Shown here: positions 11,998 through 23,469 of the stretch, piece after piece | How the letters are laid out: every line of letters begins with the position of its first letter | How positions within the stretch are numbered: the stretch's first letter is position 1 | Assembly (NCBI GenBank): GCA_002751075.1 | Contig: NAOQ01000147.1 | Span: 38,259 to 102,258, forward strand | Origin: Ichthyophonus hoferi | Taxonomy: Eukaryota > Opisthokonta > Ichthyosporea > Ichthyophonida > Ichthyophonidae | Direction: 5' to 3' | Length of the DNA stretch: 64,000 nucleotides | Notes under the pieces: model-generated | Databases searched by the model: none | What the model was told of the DNA's origin: nothing | The model's input: the letters and a program-made list of their open reading frames with translations, nothing else | Translations under genes and position numbers: made by a program

Positions 11998-14385
11998 ATG
12001 ACTTTATCCACTGAAGAGAGAGAGACAGAGGTAGCTGCTGCTACCACAAGTCTAACAAGTACTAAAATTAGTACAAAGGAACGAGAGATAATAGAACAGG
12101 TTAAGGGTAATGAAGTTAATGAGGTTACTGAACAGGACATGTTATATGAAGAAAAAGATGGATGTGGAGAAAGTGGACAAAGTGTAGGACCTGTGGAAGG
12201 GATAGCAGGAAAAATAGATGAAACATTGTCATTGAGGTAGGTAACAAAGATAGATAATTACAGGCTATATGTATAGGGTATATATGTGTGCTTTGGTAGG
12301 TAGGTAGGTATATGTGTAAGTGTTTGTATGTATCTATGTATGATGGTATGAGAATATGAGCATATGTATAGGTTATATGCATGGGGTGTATGATTGAAAA
12401 GATATAAGAATGCATAAAGTAAAGTATATAGGTATTGTATAGTATATGAGCTATAATAAGAATAAGTAGGTGTACAAAGGTTCATTGCTATAGCATTGTT
12501 TTATATTTTAGATAAATTTAAGTGTTGGTGAGTGTAATACATACTAACTCCATCATATGAATATATCTACACATATATTTACTATCATACTATTATACTA
12601 TCATATTATCCTATTATACTATACAATACTATCCTGTTATACTATACAATATTATCCTATTATACTATACAATACTATCCTATTATACTATACAATATTA
12701 TCCTATTATACTATACAATACTATCCTATATACTATCATATTATCCTATCATATATATACAATACTATCATACATATACCCAGTGACTATGAGGATACCA
12801 ACTGGGCTATTCTAGTGGAGCAAAGGAAAGCAGTTTTGAATGAATGTAACCAGGAATTTGGTTTGACGGGTAAGTATATGTCTGTGTAGGTAGGTAAGTA
12901 TGTGTGTATATGTATGTATGCATGCAGTTTTGCATATACATATGGGCTTATATGTGAATTTATATTTATATTTAGTGTCCAGATAATTGAAGCATATTAC
13001 ATACATCAAAAATAACCTTTCAATTGACATACATGCATAAATTATAAAATAGACAAATAAGAAAATAAATTAATTACTAATACTTTGCATCCCTTCTCTA
13101 TAGGCGATTTGCGAATGGTACCATATACTGGAGAGGAACAATTGGCCGATATAATGGCATTAATTAGTAGGGACCTATCAGAGCCTTACTCTATTTATAC
13201 ATATCGTTATTTCCTCATAGATTGGCCACATTTGTCATTTTTGGTAAGATATGATTAGTAGTTTAACTTTAATACTCCGTGCTTATTTGCTGTACTTGTT
13301 ATATTTTTGTTAAAAAATAAGTAGGTTATTTTCTTAAGATTATTTTATTTTATTGTATTGTGTTGTATTGTATTATATTGGAATATACTGTAATGTGTTA
13401 TGTTGTATTATATTATATTATATTATATTATAGAATGGAATGGAATGATATGTTATGATCTTTAATGTAACGTAATATAAACATCACATTGACTATATTA
13501 TGCTATATAAATACAAATATGGTTACATATGTTTTGTTAGCATAACTTGCATATATTCATATGATCGTGTTTAGTATAATCCGGTTATAATTATTTATTA
13601 AAAATTAAAGTACATATCGCAAACTTGCCTACTCCAAACCTAAAGTAATATCTCATTTAAAAGTGATTTTAATCCAATATACGATTCATTTTAATTTTTT
13701 AATTTTTTGTAAATTGATGTTTACATCAATAGCTAAAAAAATAGTTAAAGAATTTAAACTATACTGTTAATTTGATACTTACACCAATAGGCATGTCTGT
13801 TGCAAATTAAATTGTAAACTGTCTCAGACTATGTAAACTATGCATTATAGCACAGTGAAATATATTTTTAACTTAATATGTGCACCAATAACCACGTGAA
13901 TTAAAAAACCAAAAAATTAAAGGTAAAATATATTATTAAATTAATACTTACACCAATAACCATGTGAATTTTAATATTTAATTTTTAACTTTAACATTAT
14001 TGTAGGTTAAGGATAAAGACACAGTAGTGGGCTGTATCATATGCAAACGAGATTTCCACCAAAGTTCATTCCGTGGTTATATTGCAATGCTAGCAGTGGC
14101 AGATAAATATAGGGGAAAAAAACTGGGTATGTATGTATGTATGTGTGTGTATATGTGTATGTATGAATGAACGTATGTATGTATGTATGTATGTATGTAT
14201 GTATGTATGTATGTATGTATATATGTATGTATGTATGTGTATGTGTGTTTGTGTGTGTATGAATGAACGTATGTATGTGTGTATGTATGTATGTATGGAT
14301 GTATGTATGTGTATGTATGAATGAATGTATGCATGTATGTATGTATGTATGTATGTGTATGTGTATGTGTATGTCTGAATGAACG

Positions 14386-14426
<41 letters not shown>

Positions 14427-15346
14427 GTATGTATATTGTGTTATGTGCTATATAGTGGAGTACTTTACTCTACTATACATATAGTATACTCTCTTTATAT
14501 GTTATGTATATCTTATCTATTAATTATACTATATTTCTATCATATTTCTAACTGTCTGTAAACCTATTATCCTATTATACCATATCTATACACCTATTAA
14601 AATTTTAAATTATTCTATATTTCTATCACATCCAATAACTTTACACCTATGTTATTTACTTATTAAACTATATATATATTTAACTGTATATTTGCCTTTT
14701 ATAGGTACAGCTTTGGCAGTCACAGCTATTAGATCTATGATGCTGGAGGAGTGTGATGAGGTAAGAGCCAATGAACATGCTGCTATACTGTTATACTATT
14801 ATAATACTATTAGACTATTGGGCTAGTATACTATATTACTGTTTTATTACTACTGTACTACTATACTATATTACTATTGTACTAGTATACGATATTGCTA
14901 TATTATTGCTATACTATATTACTAATATACCATCTTACTATTATACCATACTACTGTTATACTATTTACTATTATACTATTATATTACATTACTATTATA
15001 CTATGTTACTATATTACTATTATATTACTATACTGTTATATTATTATACTATCATAAAATCTACATCATGTATTTACACTCTCCTAATTTCTCTTTCTCT
15101 TTCTTTCTTTCTTTCTCTTTCTTTCTCAACACAATATGTAATAACAAATATCTTCCCTCTCCTTCTCTTCCTCTCTCCATCTCTTTCACCTATGCATAAC
15201 CACAACAGGTAGTCCTAGAAGCTGAGGTTAATAACCATGGTGCCCTGAGACTTTATGAAAATCTAGGCTTTGTACGTGCCAAGCGATTGTATCGCTATTA
15301 CCTTAATGGTATTGATGCATTTCGTCTGAAGCTGTGGTTAAGATAA
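11998..15346 (+). CDS. NAA30: NAA30, catalytic subunit of N-terminal acetyltransferase C (NatC), 6 exons
   Basis: GNAT-fold enzyme that transfers acetyl from acetyl-CoA to nascent N-termini starting Met-hydrophobic, acting at the ribosome with NAA35 and NAA38. Exons are 11998-12236, 12784-12869, 13104-13243, 14006-14126, 14705-14760 and 15209-15346. All are GT-AG with matching phases and give 259 residues. The first ~85 residues are low-complexity and not conserved. The GNAT core holds [17 protein letters not shown] (129-145), RGYIAMLAV (178-186), the acetyl-CoA loop RGKKLG (191-196), [16 protein letters not shown] and the C-terminal [16 protein letters not shown], close to human NAA30 as remembered. 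The loop has Lys where the family usually has Gly (R-x-x-G-x-G/A). I chose the ATG at 11998 for its ACCATG context. An in-frame ATG at 11866 would add 44 residues, but that stretch is pyrimidine-rich and looks like 5' UTR. Confidence 0.94.
12610..12740. repeat. 23 bp minisatellite in NAA30 intron 1
   Basis: About five copies of a 23 bp unit of the type CCTATTATACTATACAATA plus CTAT, differing at one or two positions, just upstream of exon 2. Similar looser TACTAT-type repeats fill 14785-15060 in intron 5. Confidence 0.85.
14127..14420. repeat. (GTAT)n/(TA)n microsatellite starting at the NAA30 exon 4 donor
   Basis: The donor reads CTGG then GTATGTATGTATG, and the tetranucleotide repeat goes on with small interruptions for about 290 bp, ending in a TA run at 14388-14414. 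The splice donor is itself the first unit of the repeat. Seen directly. Confidence 0.9.
15090..15125. repeat. CTTT/TTTC tract before NAA30 exon 6
   Basis: Short TTTC-type pyrimidine repeat about 85 bp upstream of the last NAA30 acceptor; it may act as a polypyrimidine tract. Confidence 0.7.
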
Positions 15347-16389
15347 CATAGTTATTTGTTATTTGTTTGGTTATATCATAGCCTGGTTTATTGGCCTGTT
15401 TTGTTGTGTTGTTATGTTGTGGGTGATTGTGGGTATTAATGATTATTGCTGTTTAAGGTCTATGAAAACTATATTATATTCTAACTTAAGTATAGGATAG
15501 TATCTAGGAAGATATGAACAAATGATTTGATGATACCTATGGCATAGCATAATGATTGTTATGGGTTTGGTTTTGTTAAAATAGGGTTTATTTGTCTATT
15601 TATGACTGACTGTTTAGGTAATAATTATTGTTGTTGTTTAAGCCTGAGAAACATATGTTCTAATTATGTCATGTTGACATATGCATGCATGTATACATAT
15701 ATATAAACATATACATATATAATATCTAGAGAGAGATTAACAAATGTTTTATTGTGCACTACTGTATTTGGTACTATATAATATATGTACAACTACAATA
15801 CCAATAATATTCATTGCTCACTTGCTATAAAAATGTGTTTCCTATTTTGGTATTTAGTAATGTCTATCTATAGAAACTAATATTTAAAATGAAAATATAA
15901 CAATGAGATAGTGAGTACTGATTCCATTTTATCTGGTAACTAAATGCAAATCTATCTAATGAATGCGCGGGGATAAAACTTGTCTATTGATACTGGCCCT
16001 GGAGGCTACGATTAAGCTAGAAAAATATTATTAAAAATTAAAATTAAATATGGAACATATATTTAAAAATCATGAAATTTTTATTTAGAAAAATACATCA
16101 AAATCGATAAAAATATCTATTCAATTTGAAAAAAAATATTAATATACACATTAGCTAACATGGTAAAAAAGGATAGTTTGGCAAATCTTATGTGATTCTG
16201 AGTATGTATGTTACAAATATCACATGCAGTATGATAGCTTTGTAATGCCACTTGAAAAATAGGGCAGATTGGTTTTATTAACTTAGCCTTTGAATAATTG
16301 TATGCATGTATTTACATATACCTCTATAGAAGTTTCAAAAAAAAAAAAAAAAAAAAATCAGGGTTATGCTGTAAAGAAGTGGTTTGTAT
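15347..16389. other. Downstream region of NAA30, no gene seen
   Basis: About 1 kb of AT-rich DNA after the NAA30 stop. It probably holds the 3' UTR and terminator, but I cannot pick a convincing poly(A) signal. An A-run lies at 16337-16357. No reading frame or RNA gene is supported. Confidence 0.6.
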
Positions 16390-16740
16390 TTTTGTTAAGA
16401 TACACATATCTAGATAAGGGATATTAAAGATATCAGCAGTTATCTTGTATCAATGGTAAAGTTACAATGAATCTATTGGTTTGTGAAAGTAAACGTCTAA
16501 TAAATCTAGCAATTAACTCGAACAGTTTTTAAAGAATCAAGTATTTTTACTTTATTCGGATATTTCTTATGAATCATTCCCTCCTCATTGAGGGTATTCA
16601 TCAGCACTTCTCTGATTGATTGCTGATTAATTAATTAATTAACATCAGCCTATAGATTCATGGTAACTGGCTCTAGTATTAGTTGATGACAACAGTTGCT
16701 AGGTCTGTAATTGACCTCTTCTGAATTAAATGATGTTCAA
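16390..16740 (+). repeat. Dispersed repeat, copy 1 of 3
   Basis: Shares an ordered series of blocks with 29740-30130 and 63130-63510: ATCAATGGTAAAGTTAC, GGATATTTCTTA, CATTCCCTC, ATTGCTGATTAATTA, TCTAGTATTA and ATTGACCTCTT. By eye the copies are roughly three-quarters alike. This copy stops at 16740, where the foldback element begins, so the element probably inserted into it. No coding capacity is seen. Confidence 0.8.
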
Positions 16741-16930
16741 AGTTACCATGTCTTTCTATAATGTGTGTAGAGTTTTAGCGTCATAAAATATAATAAAAGG
16801 GAACAGAAATGTATGCCATCTCCTAAAAATAGTATATATAAAAGTTATATAATGACATTTAGTGCCCTTTTAAATGTTTTATGGCGCTAAAACTCTACAC
16901 ACATTATACAAAGACATAGCAACTTTGAAC
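16735..16930. repeat. Left hairpin of foldback element (54 bp arms)
   Basis: Arms at 16735-16788 and 16877-16930 are reverse complements with 4 mismatches in 54, separated by an 88 bp loop. The shared core is TAATGTGTGTAGAGTTTTAG. The right arm lies at the start of the element's reading frame. Confidence 0.9.
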
Positions 16931-17542
16931 AAGGCTATGGGCCCTGCACTTCCACTGCTACACACTGCTATTACAAGAATATCAACAACTCCACAGTCAG
17001 ATGACGGATCCATGCAGTTGGATACTACATCGAGCACTCCCAAGTATGACCAAGCACTAATGTTGTAACTCCCTGCAGACCCTCTTCCAGAAAGAATGCA
17101 GACCTTGCTAAACAAAATCAATGCCACCAACAAGGGGCACTAAAAACAGTTTGAGAAATTGACTAAACAAGTCAATCAAGCCATCATAGACAAACAACAA
17201 TTTACTCTCTGGTCCTCCCAACAACAGGAGCTCAACAATCAAAGAAAACAGGATTTCAACGCACTGCACAAGGAAATGCGCCTCCGATATGAGAAGGTCA
17301 ACACCCAGTTGGAGGCCATGCAACTAACCATTCAGCAAGAGTGCGCTGAAAAGACTGCGGCACAAACAGCAGCAACTTTAGCTACTGAACATGCAACTCA
17401 GCAAGCAATAACGCTTGTCTTTGAGAGGGAATCTCAACAGAAACAAGCATCCATTTTCAATGATAAATGGGAAGCACAGCAACAAACAATCCGAGAAATG
17501 GAGTGCTCAATAGATAGCAATGCAAACTCAACGTCAGCTTGA
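16874..17542 (+). other. Reading-frame remnant coding a Gln-rich coiled coil inside the foldback element
   Basis: The frames here code KDIATLNKAMGPALPLL-like sequence and then a long Gln/Glu/Lys-rich helix (for example WSSQQQELNNQRKQ and LEAMQLTIQQECAEK). The bias and lack of introns resemble a structural protein of a mobile element, but no family motif is visible. The tail of the frame overlaps the right-hand inverted repeat. I read it as a broken mobile-element gene, not a host gene. Function is not assigned. Confidence 0.45.
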
Positions 17543-17881
17543 GACCTGGTGTTATAAGCAAACACATGCCAGTGTCAACTGACAGTACGATCTCTCAAGC
17601 ATGCATTAACAGATGCTTACACAAATTGATGGATAAGGTAAACACTATTGAGTTGTTCTGAGGCAGGCAACTTGGTGCTTACTTTCTCCATCAATTTGTG
17701 TAAGCATCTGTTAATGCATGCTTGAGAGATCGTACTGTCAGTTGACACTGGCATGTGTTTGTTCATAACACCAGGCCTCAAGCTGCTGTTGTTGAGTTTG
17801 CATTGCTGTCTGCTGAGTTGTACGCTCGTTTTCTCGGTTTGTTTGTTGTGTTGTTGCGTTTCCCGTTTATCATTGAGAACA
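17456..17881. repeat. Large imperfect palindrome, arms ~190 bp
   Basis: About 17456-17645 and 17675-17881 are inverted copies of each other around a loop of about 30 bp. The best-matching stretch is 17547-17633 against 17687-17773, containing CTGACAGTACGATCTCTCAA and its complement. The outer parts match with scattered differences. Together with the left hairpin this makes a foldback element spanning about 16735-17945. Short inverted motifs (ATTTAGTGC at 16857, GCACTAAAT at 17932) may be its termini. Confidence 0.9.
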
Positions 17882-17945
17882 AACAGTTAATAGGAGAACA
17901 GCTCTACTAGACCTCTAAAAATAGCATTGGAGCACTAAATGATAT

Positions 17946-20437
17946 GTAGCAGTTATATTTTAAGGTTTATCATCGGTATTGCTATATTTAGACCACATCA
18001 ATATTTAATTTATGTATTACTATTATAATAGTGCAGAATGTAAATATAAGTAACTATATCTGCAAAATTTCTTAGCTGGTGTATTAAAGTTCCAAGAAAA
18101 CTTGGAAATAATAAGCCATGATTATAAATAGATAGAAGGAGGGGAGGGAGATGGAGACATGGCAATAAATGACAAAATAAAAAAATAAATAAAAAATAAA
18201 GAATATGTTAAGAAAAAAACCAATGCAACATATATATATATAAATAGTTAGCCCAATGTGAATGGAGAAACAAAAAATAGAGAAAAATTAAAGTGGAAGA
18301 ACTCATCAATATCCCTCTAGATATTATAGCCACCGTTATGGAATAATTGCCAAGAGATAACTGGAACACTAATAAAGCCATGGCCAATGGCACAATGTGT
18401 ATGGTACATGCGATTTTTAGATTATCTTACATGAAGAGATATTGTTAGATAATAAATTTAATAGATCAAAGAACTATGCAACTAGTTCAGTCACTTGAGG
18501 TTCACTAAGCCCATCACCTTATAAGATCAGTGACTATATTTAGATTTATCGATCGTGTTTTATAAGAGGTTTTATGACAATACAATCAATTTTATTGCTT
18601 ACTGATATTTAATTAGAACCAATGAAAATGCAAATAGAGCAATTCAACCACATTAATTAAATCACCTACAAGAGCACTATCACCTGAACCAAGACGTAGA
18701 ACTCAATATATTTTTTATCTTCAACAAGTTACATTATAAATGAATTAACTGGGTGTCAACGTTATTATTTGAAGTAAAAATATTTGGCCATTATTCATAA
18801 AATCATAAAATGATTGATTAAACACACTCACATTCAAATGGTAGATTGGTTTCTTAAAATTTGCAGGCTATAGATTATTTTAACTGTTCTCCTCAAATTA
18901 TGTATTCACATCAATTTTCAAAAAAACCATCAAGTAAAAGATTAATGAAAATGTAGAAATTTCAATAGATATGGCCACATCCAGCTATGAATGGCCAATT
19001 TCATTTTATATTGAATCCAATGCTTCATTTCACTTAGGATTTAGTATTATCTAAATAAGCATCACTATGCCACTGCTTATCGAGTATGATTGCAATATTG
19101 GCTTTTGCCTATTTGTATTTTGCACTAAAGTTGCCTCAGTCTGACCCAATCTATATATATTAGGTCATTTAAACCGGGAATAATGACAGGAACATCTGTT
19201 TTGGTGGACTACTTAAAATTATATTAGTTCTGCAAGGATTGTTTTTAATGCTATTATGACCTCATGGCTTTGGCATTTGAAAAGAGTAGAAGTACCCTCT
19301 CTATGATCTTTTAGAGAAAGACGTTTGGTGTTCCCCTATTAGTTGTATGTATATAATAAGTTCCGAAAATAATAATAGCGATGCTGTTTATTATGACTGT
19401 TTGCCATTACACGTTTTCGGTCATAAAACTTACATTATGCCTTTTGATTCTCAAGTGGTAGAAATTTATCATTCGGTTTTTTAACTCAAAGGCCAGCTAA
19501 TCAAGTTTGATAGAGTCAAACTATTAGAAAATATTTGTATAGTGTCAATCTATGATTACAGTGGTTTAGATCATAGTTATTCATATTGCAAATTGCGAGA
19601 TAAAAAGTTTAAAAGGTTTCGAGATTCAGAACAATTGTGTTCTACTCGCAGAACCCAAAAAGGCTTCAGTTTGTCTTTTATCTGTTGTTAATCATTCAGA
19701 ACAACTAGAAGAAGATAGTGTTCAAAGTAAAGTATTTCTCATCTGACCTTCAACATATAAGTCTGACCTCTATTCAAAATACATACATAATCTAGATTTA
19801 CTCGTCTGTTGGTATTAGCCAAAAACAGAACTGATCTAAAACTAGTTAACCAATGGGCTAAGTACGTCACATTCAATTGAGTTGATTGTCAAAAGAGTGT
19901 ATTTTGACGGAGTTGAGTATATTTTGACGGAGTTAAAACAATACGTAAGTCCTACACGCTTTTTTATAAAAAATAAAATATTAATTTGATATTTGAACAT
20001 TGCATACGATAATATTATAGCAAGGTATGGTATAATTAAATTATAGCCACGTGTCTAATCCCTGAACCATGCAAGCTTTTGTTTTTTTAGGAGTTCCTTA
20101 AGATCGCGGCATCGAAACTATTATTGGCCCAAAGTTAAAAGAAACTTTAGTTAATATGTAATTGGTCCCTCGTGTAGTATTGTCCCACATAGACCTTTCA
20201 GCTTTCCCGACATTATGTTGTAGATATAACACGAATAAAAGATTTTCCAGCTATGTTTTGTTCTTGAATAACAATTTTTTGTTCAAAATTTGTGAAAAAT
20301 GTAAGTAAAAAATACAATTCTTTTAATAAAAATAGAAAAATGTAAATTTCATTCAATTTTCTTTATTATTTTATTATTCTCTATTATTTTTTGATTTTTT
20401 ATGTTCAAAATGTCCATTTATTTTGGGTTTTGTCTGG
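17946..20437. other. 2.5 kb with no recognised gene
   Basis: AT-rich, with stops in all frames and no motif-bearing reading frame. It contains a short A/T simple stretch at about 18175-18240, and a doubled TTTTGACGGAGTT at about 19902-19935. Nothing else is supported. Confidence 0.6.
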
Positions 20438-20645
20438 TAAAGAAAACTTTATTTAGTATGTGATTGGTTCTCAGCCCGAAGTTAAAAGAAACTTTAATTG
20501 GTATGTGATTTGTTCTCAACCCGAACTAAAGAAACTTTAATTGGTATATGATTGGTTCTTAATCCGAAGTAAAGAAATTTTTATAGTATATGATTGGTTC
20601 TAAGTTTGAAATTAAAAAAGTTTTGTTGATATTTTATTGGTTCAA
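20438..20645 (+). promoter_or_regulatory. Tandem 42-45 bp repeat carrying inverted CCAAT boxes
   Basis: Five diverged units start near 20438, 20483, 20527, 20570 and 20612. Each is of the form AAAGAAACTTTAATTGGTAT then TGATTGGTTCTCAACCCGAA. Most units carry one or two ATTGG pentamers, the reverse complement of the CCAAT box bound by NF-Y. A single outlying unit lies at about 20137-20165. The array ends about 48 bp before a TATA box. Confidence 0.8.
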
Positions 20646-20692
20646 ATGGGAATTAATTAGCAAATCTTGACGTTGAAAAAATATCAATCCAG

Positions 20693-20700
20693 TATAAAAG
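20693..20700 (+). promoter_or_regulatory. TATA box TATAAAAG downstream of the CCAAT array
   Basis: A good TATA match stands in the right place and order for a core promoter pointing right. The first ATG after it (20749) opens only a 19-residue frame, so the transcript may be non-coding, spliced, or dead. Confidence 0.55.
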
Positions 20701-22590
20701 CAAACGCAGGACGCTGGCTTTGGATAACTGGGAAATTTAAAGAAACTCGAATGCTGGTTTGGGAATTATATTTTCTATCCCATTGTCTGTATTGTGTATT
20801 ATTTTAGAGTAGTTACCTGGAATAATTATATATTTTAATATAGATGAAGTATGATTTACTACATTGATTTACTATTTTCCTATAGATCAATCAAATATCT
20901 TATGATTTAACAAATCTAATCAGAGGTTATAACAACCTATTTTTGATATAAAAATTCGCAATTAATTACGGTCTTATATTTTATCGTTACTCAGCTCACT
21001 ACTATAAATAAACAGTTAATTTACATTATTAGACTTAGAAGTAACTGGGTAAAACTGTTCCCCCATGTTTGGAACATAATGTCAATAAATAAGATTTCTT
21101 GTAAAAGGTAGTGGCTCCAGCTCTGCTGTAGACTCTGGCATCAGGCGGTCGGTGGCTGGGGTGATATGTGGGTGTTGTCCAGATGTTTTGTACATTAGCT
21201 TGGTGTTACTTTGAAGCTGGAAGTGTTTACAGTTCAAATGCATATTTGGAAATAGTGTGTAAATAAAATAAAAACGATTCTCCACATGTAGAGGTTAGTA
21301 AATAGATGTAGTATAGTAGAATGACCTAAAGATTTGACCGGTGAACTAGTTATTAGTGATGTATCTAACCACAGTCAGAGTGACTTTGCTAACGCTCAGA
21401 AAAACTTCTTAGCCAGACTGAGATTTGTGGTTCCTCATAAATAGGCACATTATAGGCCAAATTGAATTGAGCACAACAGATACTAGTTCTATTTCTAATA
21501 ATATCTAATTTCAAAACTACTAAGAATAGATTCTGCCTTGGATTAAATCAGTAATGGCAAAGCAAGTCGTAAAGATAGGACCTGGTCGTTAATTTGAAAT
21601 AAATTTATTTCTGGATCGTATTTAGTTCGTTGCATGGCGATTGGTGCCTCTTCAGCTCAAACCATATCAATTCAAGAGTCTTTTAAAATCTACAGCATCA
21701 ATTGAGATAGATGCCTTTCGGGTATCAGCAGTACCAGTAATTTGAGAAATAAATACCTGTTCATTGTATGCTGATATAGTTTGCTTAGGCTTTTTGCATT
21801 TTTTAAGTCGCAATCTAATCAGTATCATACCAAAAGCTAATTGCTTTTAATCTCCTGTCAGGCGCCTGCCAATAAATTTGGTTTTATTTTTCAATGATAT
21901 TTCCGGTGGGGTTAACGTAGTAGCTTTCTAATCTTTTAGGAGCCGGGAAGAATGTTAGCATAGCTAGTATTCTTTAAGAACTTTCCCTAGTTGAGAGTTT
22001 GAACCGAAGAATTTCCCATATATCATATATCTAAACTCATACCTAATCTATTCGGGATTCCTTTCATTCAGCGCCAAATATATTATGTTTTCTACATTGG
22101 GTAACCATTTGCTTAATAGCTTTATTAAAATATTGCCCCCACTTGTTGGTTTATTGAATATAGAAATGTGTATTTCTTAATATATATTTGCTACAGTATA
22201 TGCATTGCTAGGGTACTGGAGATATGCTTTTATTCCAATCCGTCGTGGCACTCAAAAATTGTTGCATTTTTCGGATCGCCTGTAATTGCAACTCTTAAAT
22301 AGAAATTCCGGTCATGGCAAAACCTGTTGCCTATGTGCAACTACAGGACCTATGGCAAATTTTTATGTGGTAACTTAAAGGCAAGCCAGTGCCCTAGGTA
22401 TTAAGTAAAACGTAAAAATGAAAAGCTTTTGTAAGATCTTGTAGCTCAGTTTATTAATTACATTCCAGCTATATATATATATATATCTTCATCTAAATTT
22501 AAAAAATCATAAAACAAATAATTAACTCAGGATGAGATACCTTATAAGCAGAGGCAGGTTCAATCTCTGACCTAAAATCTATTTATTCAT
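20701..22590. other. 1.9 kb with no recognised gene
   Basis: Holds whatever the 20693 TATA box transcribes, but no reading frame of substance on the plus strand. A minus frame at 21082-21285 (67 codons) has no recognisable feature. Near 21945-21990 is a weak match to the LTR-like AGAATGCTAGCA motif seen further right. Confidence 0.5.
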
Positions 22591-23469
22591 TCAAACCATG
22601 CAAGTATACGCAAGGGATAATACTGGATTGTATATAGTTTCAGCATCTCTGTTATTTAAACGGCGCAACCCCTCACCCAAGGCTTGACGTAATAACACCA
22701 CTTCATACAGGGATGATCGATTTTCTCGAAGCTTACATGATGTCATAGAGATATACTCTGACATGGTAACTTTTTGCTCTCCAGGGCATACACTTCGATT
22801 TTCATTACTTGATATACCTCCCTCTAGCCCGTCCAAGAAACTTAGAGCGGCAAAGTCTTCTTCGTTTTCATTTGCAAGCATATATTCATTCCTATCACTG
22901 TCGTAAAAAGAAAAAGAATCCGCCTGATTTGCTTCATAAACATTAATTTCATCATATTCTTCCTCTGAATCCGGTAGATCTATATTAACACCAACCCCTC
23001 TACTCCATACTAAATTTAGCCCTGAAAGCGAATGACAATCAAAGGTTGAGTCGGTTGCTAAAGAACTATTTAAATTTAGGTTCTCTCCTACATTTCTACC
23101 AGTATCATCTGTATTTAATTTCATAGATTCATAACAGAATGTAATATCTTCTAAGCTAGAATCATTTAAAATCCAATTGTCTTCGGTTGAGTGTGCGTCA
23201 AATTTAGCAGTCATATCACTACTTTCCTCATATTTTTGTTCAGTTTTCTTAGTGTGTAAAACTGAAGAAGATAAGCACGTGTTAAGACAAGATTGTGTTT
23301 CCACTATGCCCTTTTTTCGGTCGTCTAAAGTGAAATCAATTACAGAGGCTGAGAGTGTCGTCCTCATATGAAGGTCAATGGGGCATTTACCCCAGTCCAT
23401 ACTTTTTAAGCTTGATAGTTTTGCATTTTTTGCAATCTCGGAGTCGCACTCTAATATAGTTTGAAACAT
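22591..23469 (-). CDS. Single-exon acidic protein, possible SERTA-like C-terminus
   Basis: An intact 292-residue frame, far longer than chance in this AT-rich DNA. It begins MFQTILECDSE at 23469. The middle is acidic and Ser/Asn-rich (DLPDSEEEYDEI, NENEEDFAALSFLDGLEGG), typical of a nuclear regulatory protein; no signal peptide or membrane segment is seen. Near the C-terminus, EYISMTSCKLRENRSSLYEV then VLLRQALGEGLRRL has the spacing of a SERTA motif (KL, SL, VL, LRR). SERTA proteins are transcription and cell-cycle cofactors of animals. The match is short and by eye, so the family call is weak. An AATAAA on the gene strand follows the stop (22582-22587). It has no introns, unlike the three housekeeping genes nearby. 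Confidence 0.7.
   Translation of the reverse strand: MFQTILECDSEIAKNAKLSSLKSMDWGKCPIDLHMRTTLSASVIDFTLDDRKKGIVETQSCLNTCLSSSVLHTKKTEQKYEESSDMTAKFDAHSTEDNWILNDSSLEDITFCYESMKLNTDDTGRNVGENLNLNSSLATDSTFDCHSLSGLNLVWSRGVGVNIDLPDSEEEYDEINVYEANQADSFSFYDSDRNEYMLANENEEDFAALSFLDGLEGGISSNENRSVCPGEQKVTMSEYISMTSCKLRENRSSLYEVVLLRQALGEGLRRLNNRDAETIYNPVLSLAYTCMV

Noticed and set aside
12515-12530. Possible 16 bp micro-exon of NAA30 (AG before, GTGAGT after)
   Set aside because: In the phase set by exon 1 it gives an immediate stop, while skipping it joins exons 1 and 2 perfectly.
12610-12740. Regular 23 bp units as a CRISPR-like array
   Set aside because: The units are contiguous with no unique spacers, and the genome is eukaryotic; it is a minisatellite.
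14077-14334. Frames of repeated HTYIHTYI and MYVCMYVC on either strand
   Set aside because: Translations of the (GTAT)n microsatellite in NAA30 intron 4.
22434-22575. tRNA-like pieces: GTAGCTCAG (D-arm-like) and GGTTCAATCTC (T-arm-like)
   Set aside because: They are about 100 bp apart, no acceptor stem can pair, and no anticodon arm lies between them. Probably coincidence or a remnant of a tRNA-derived repeat.
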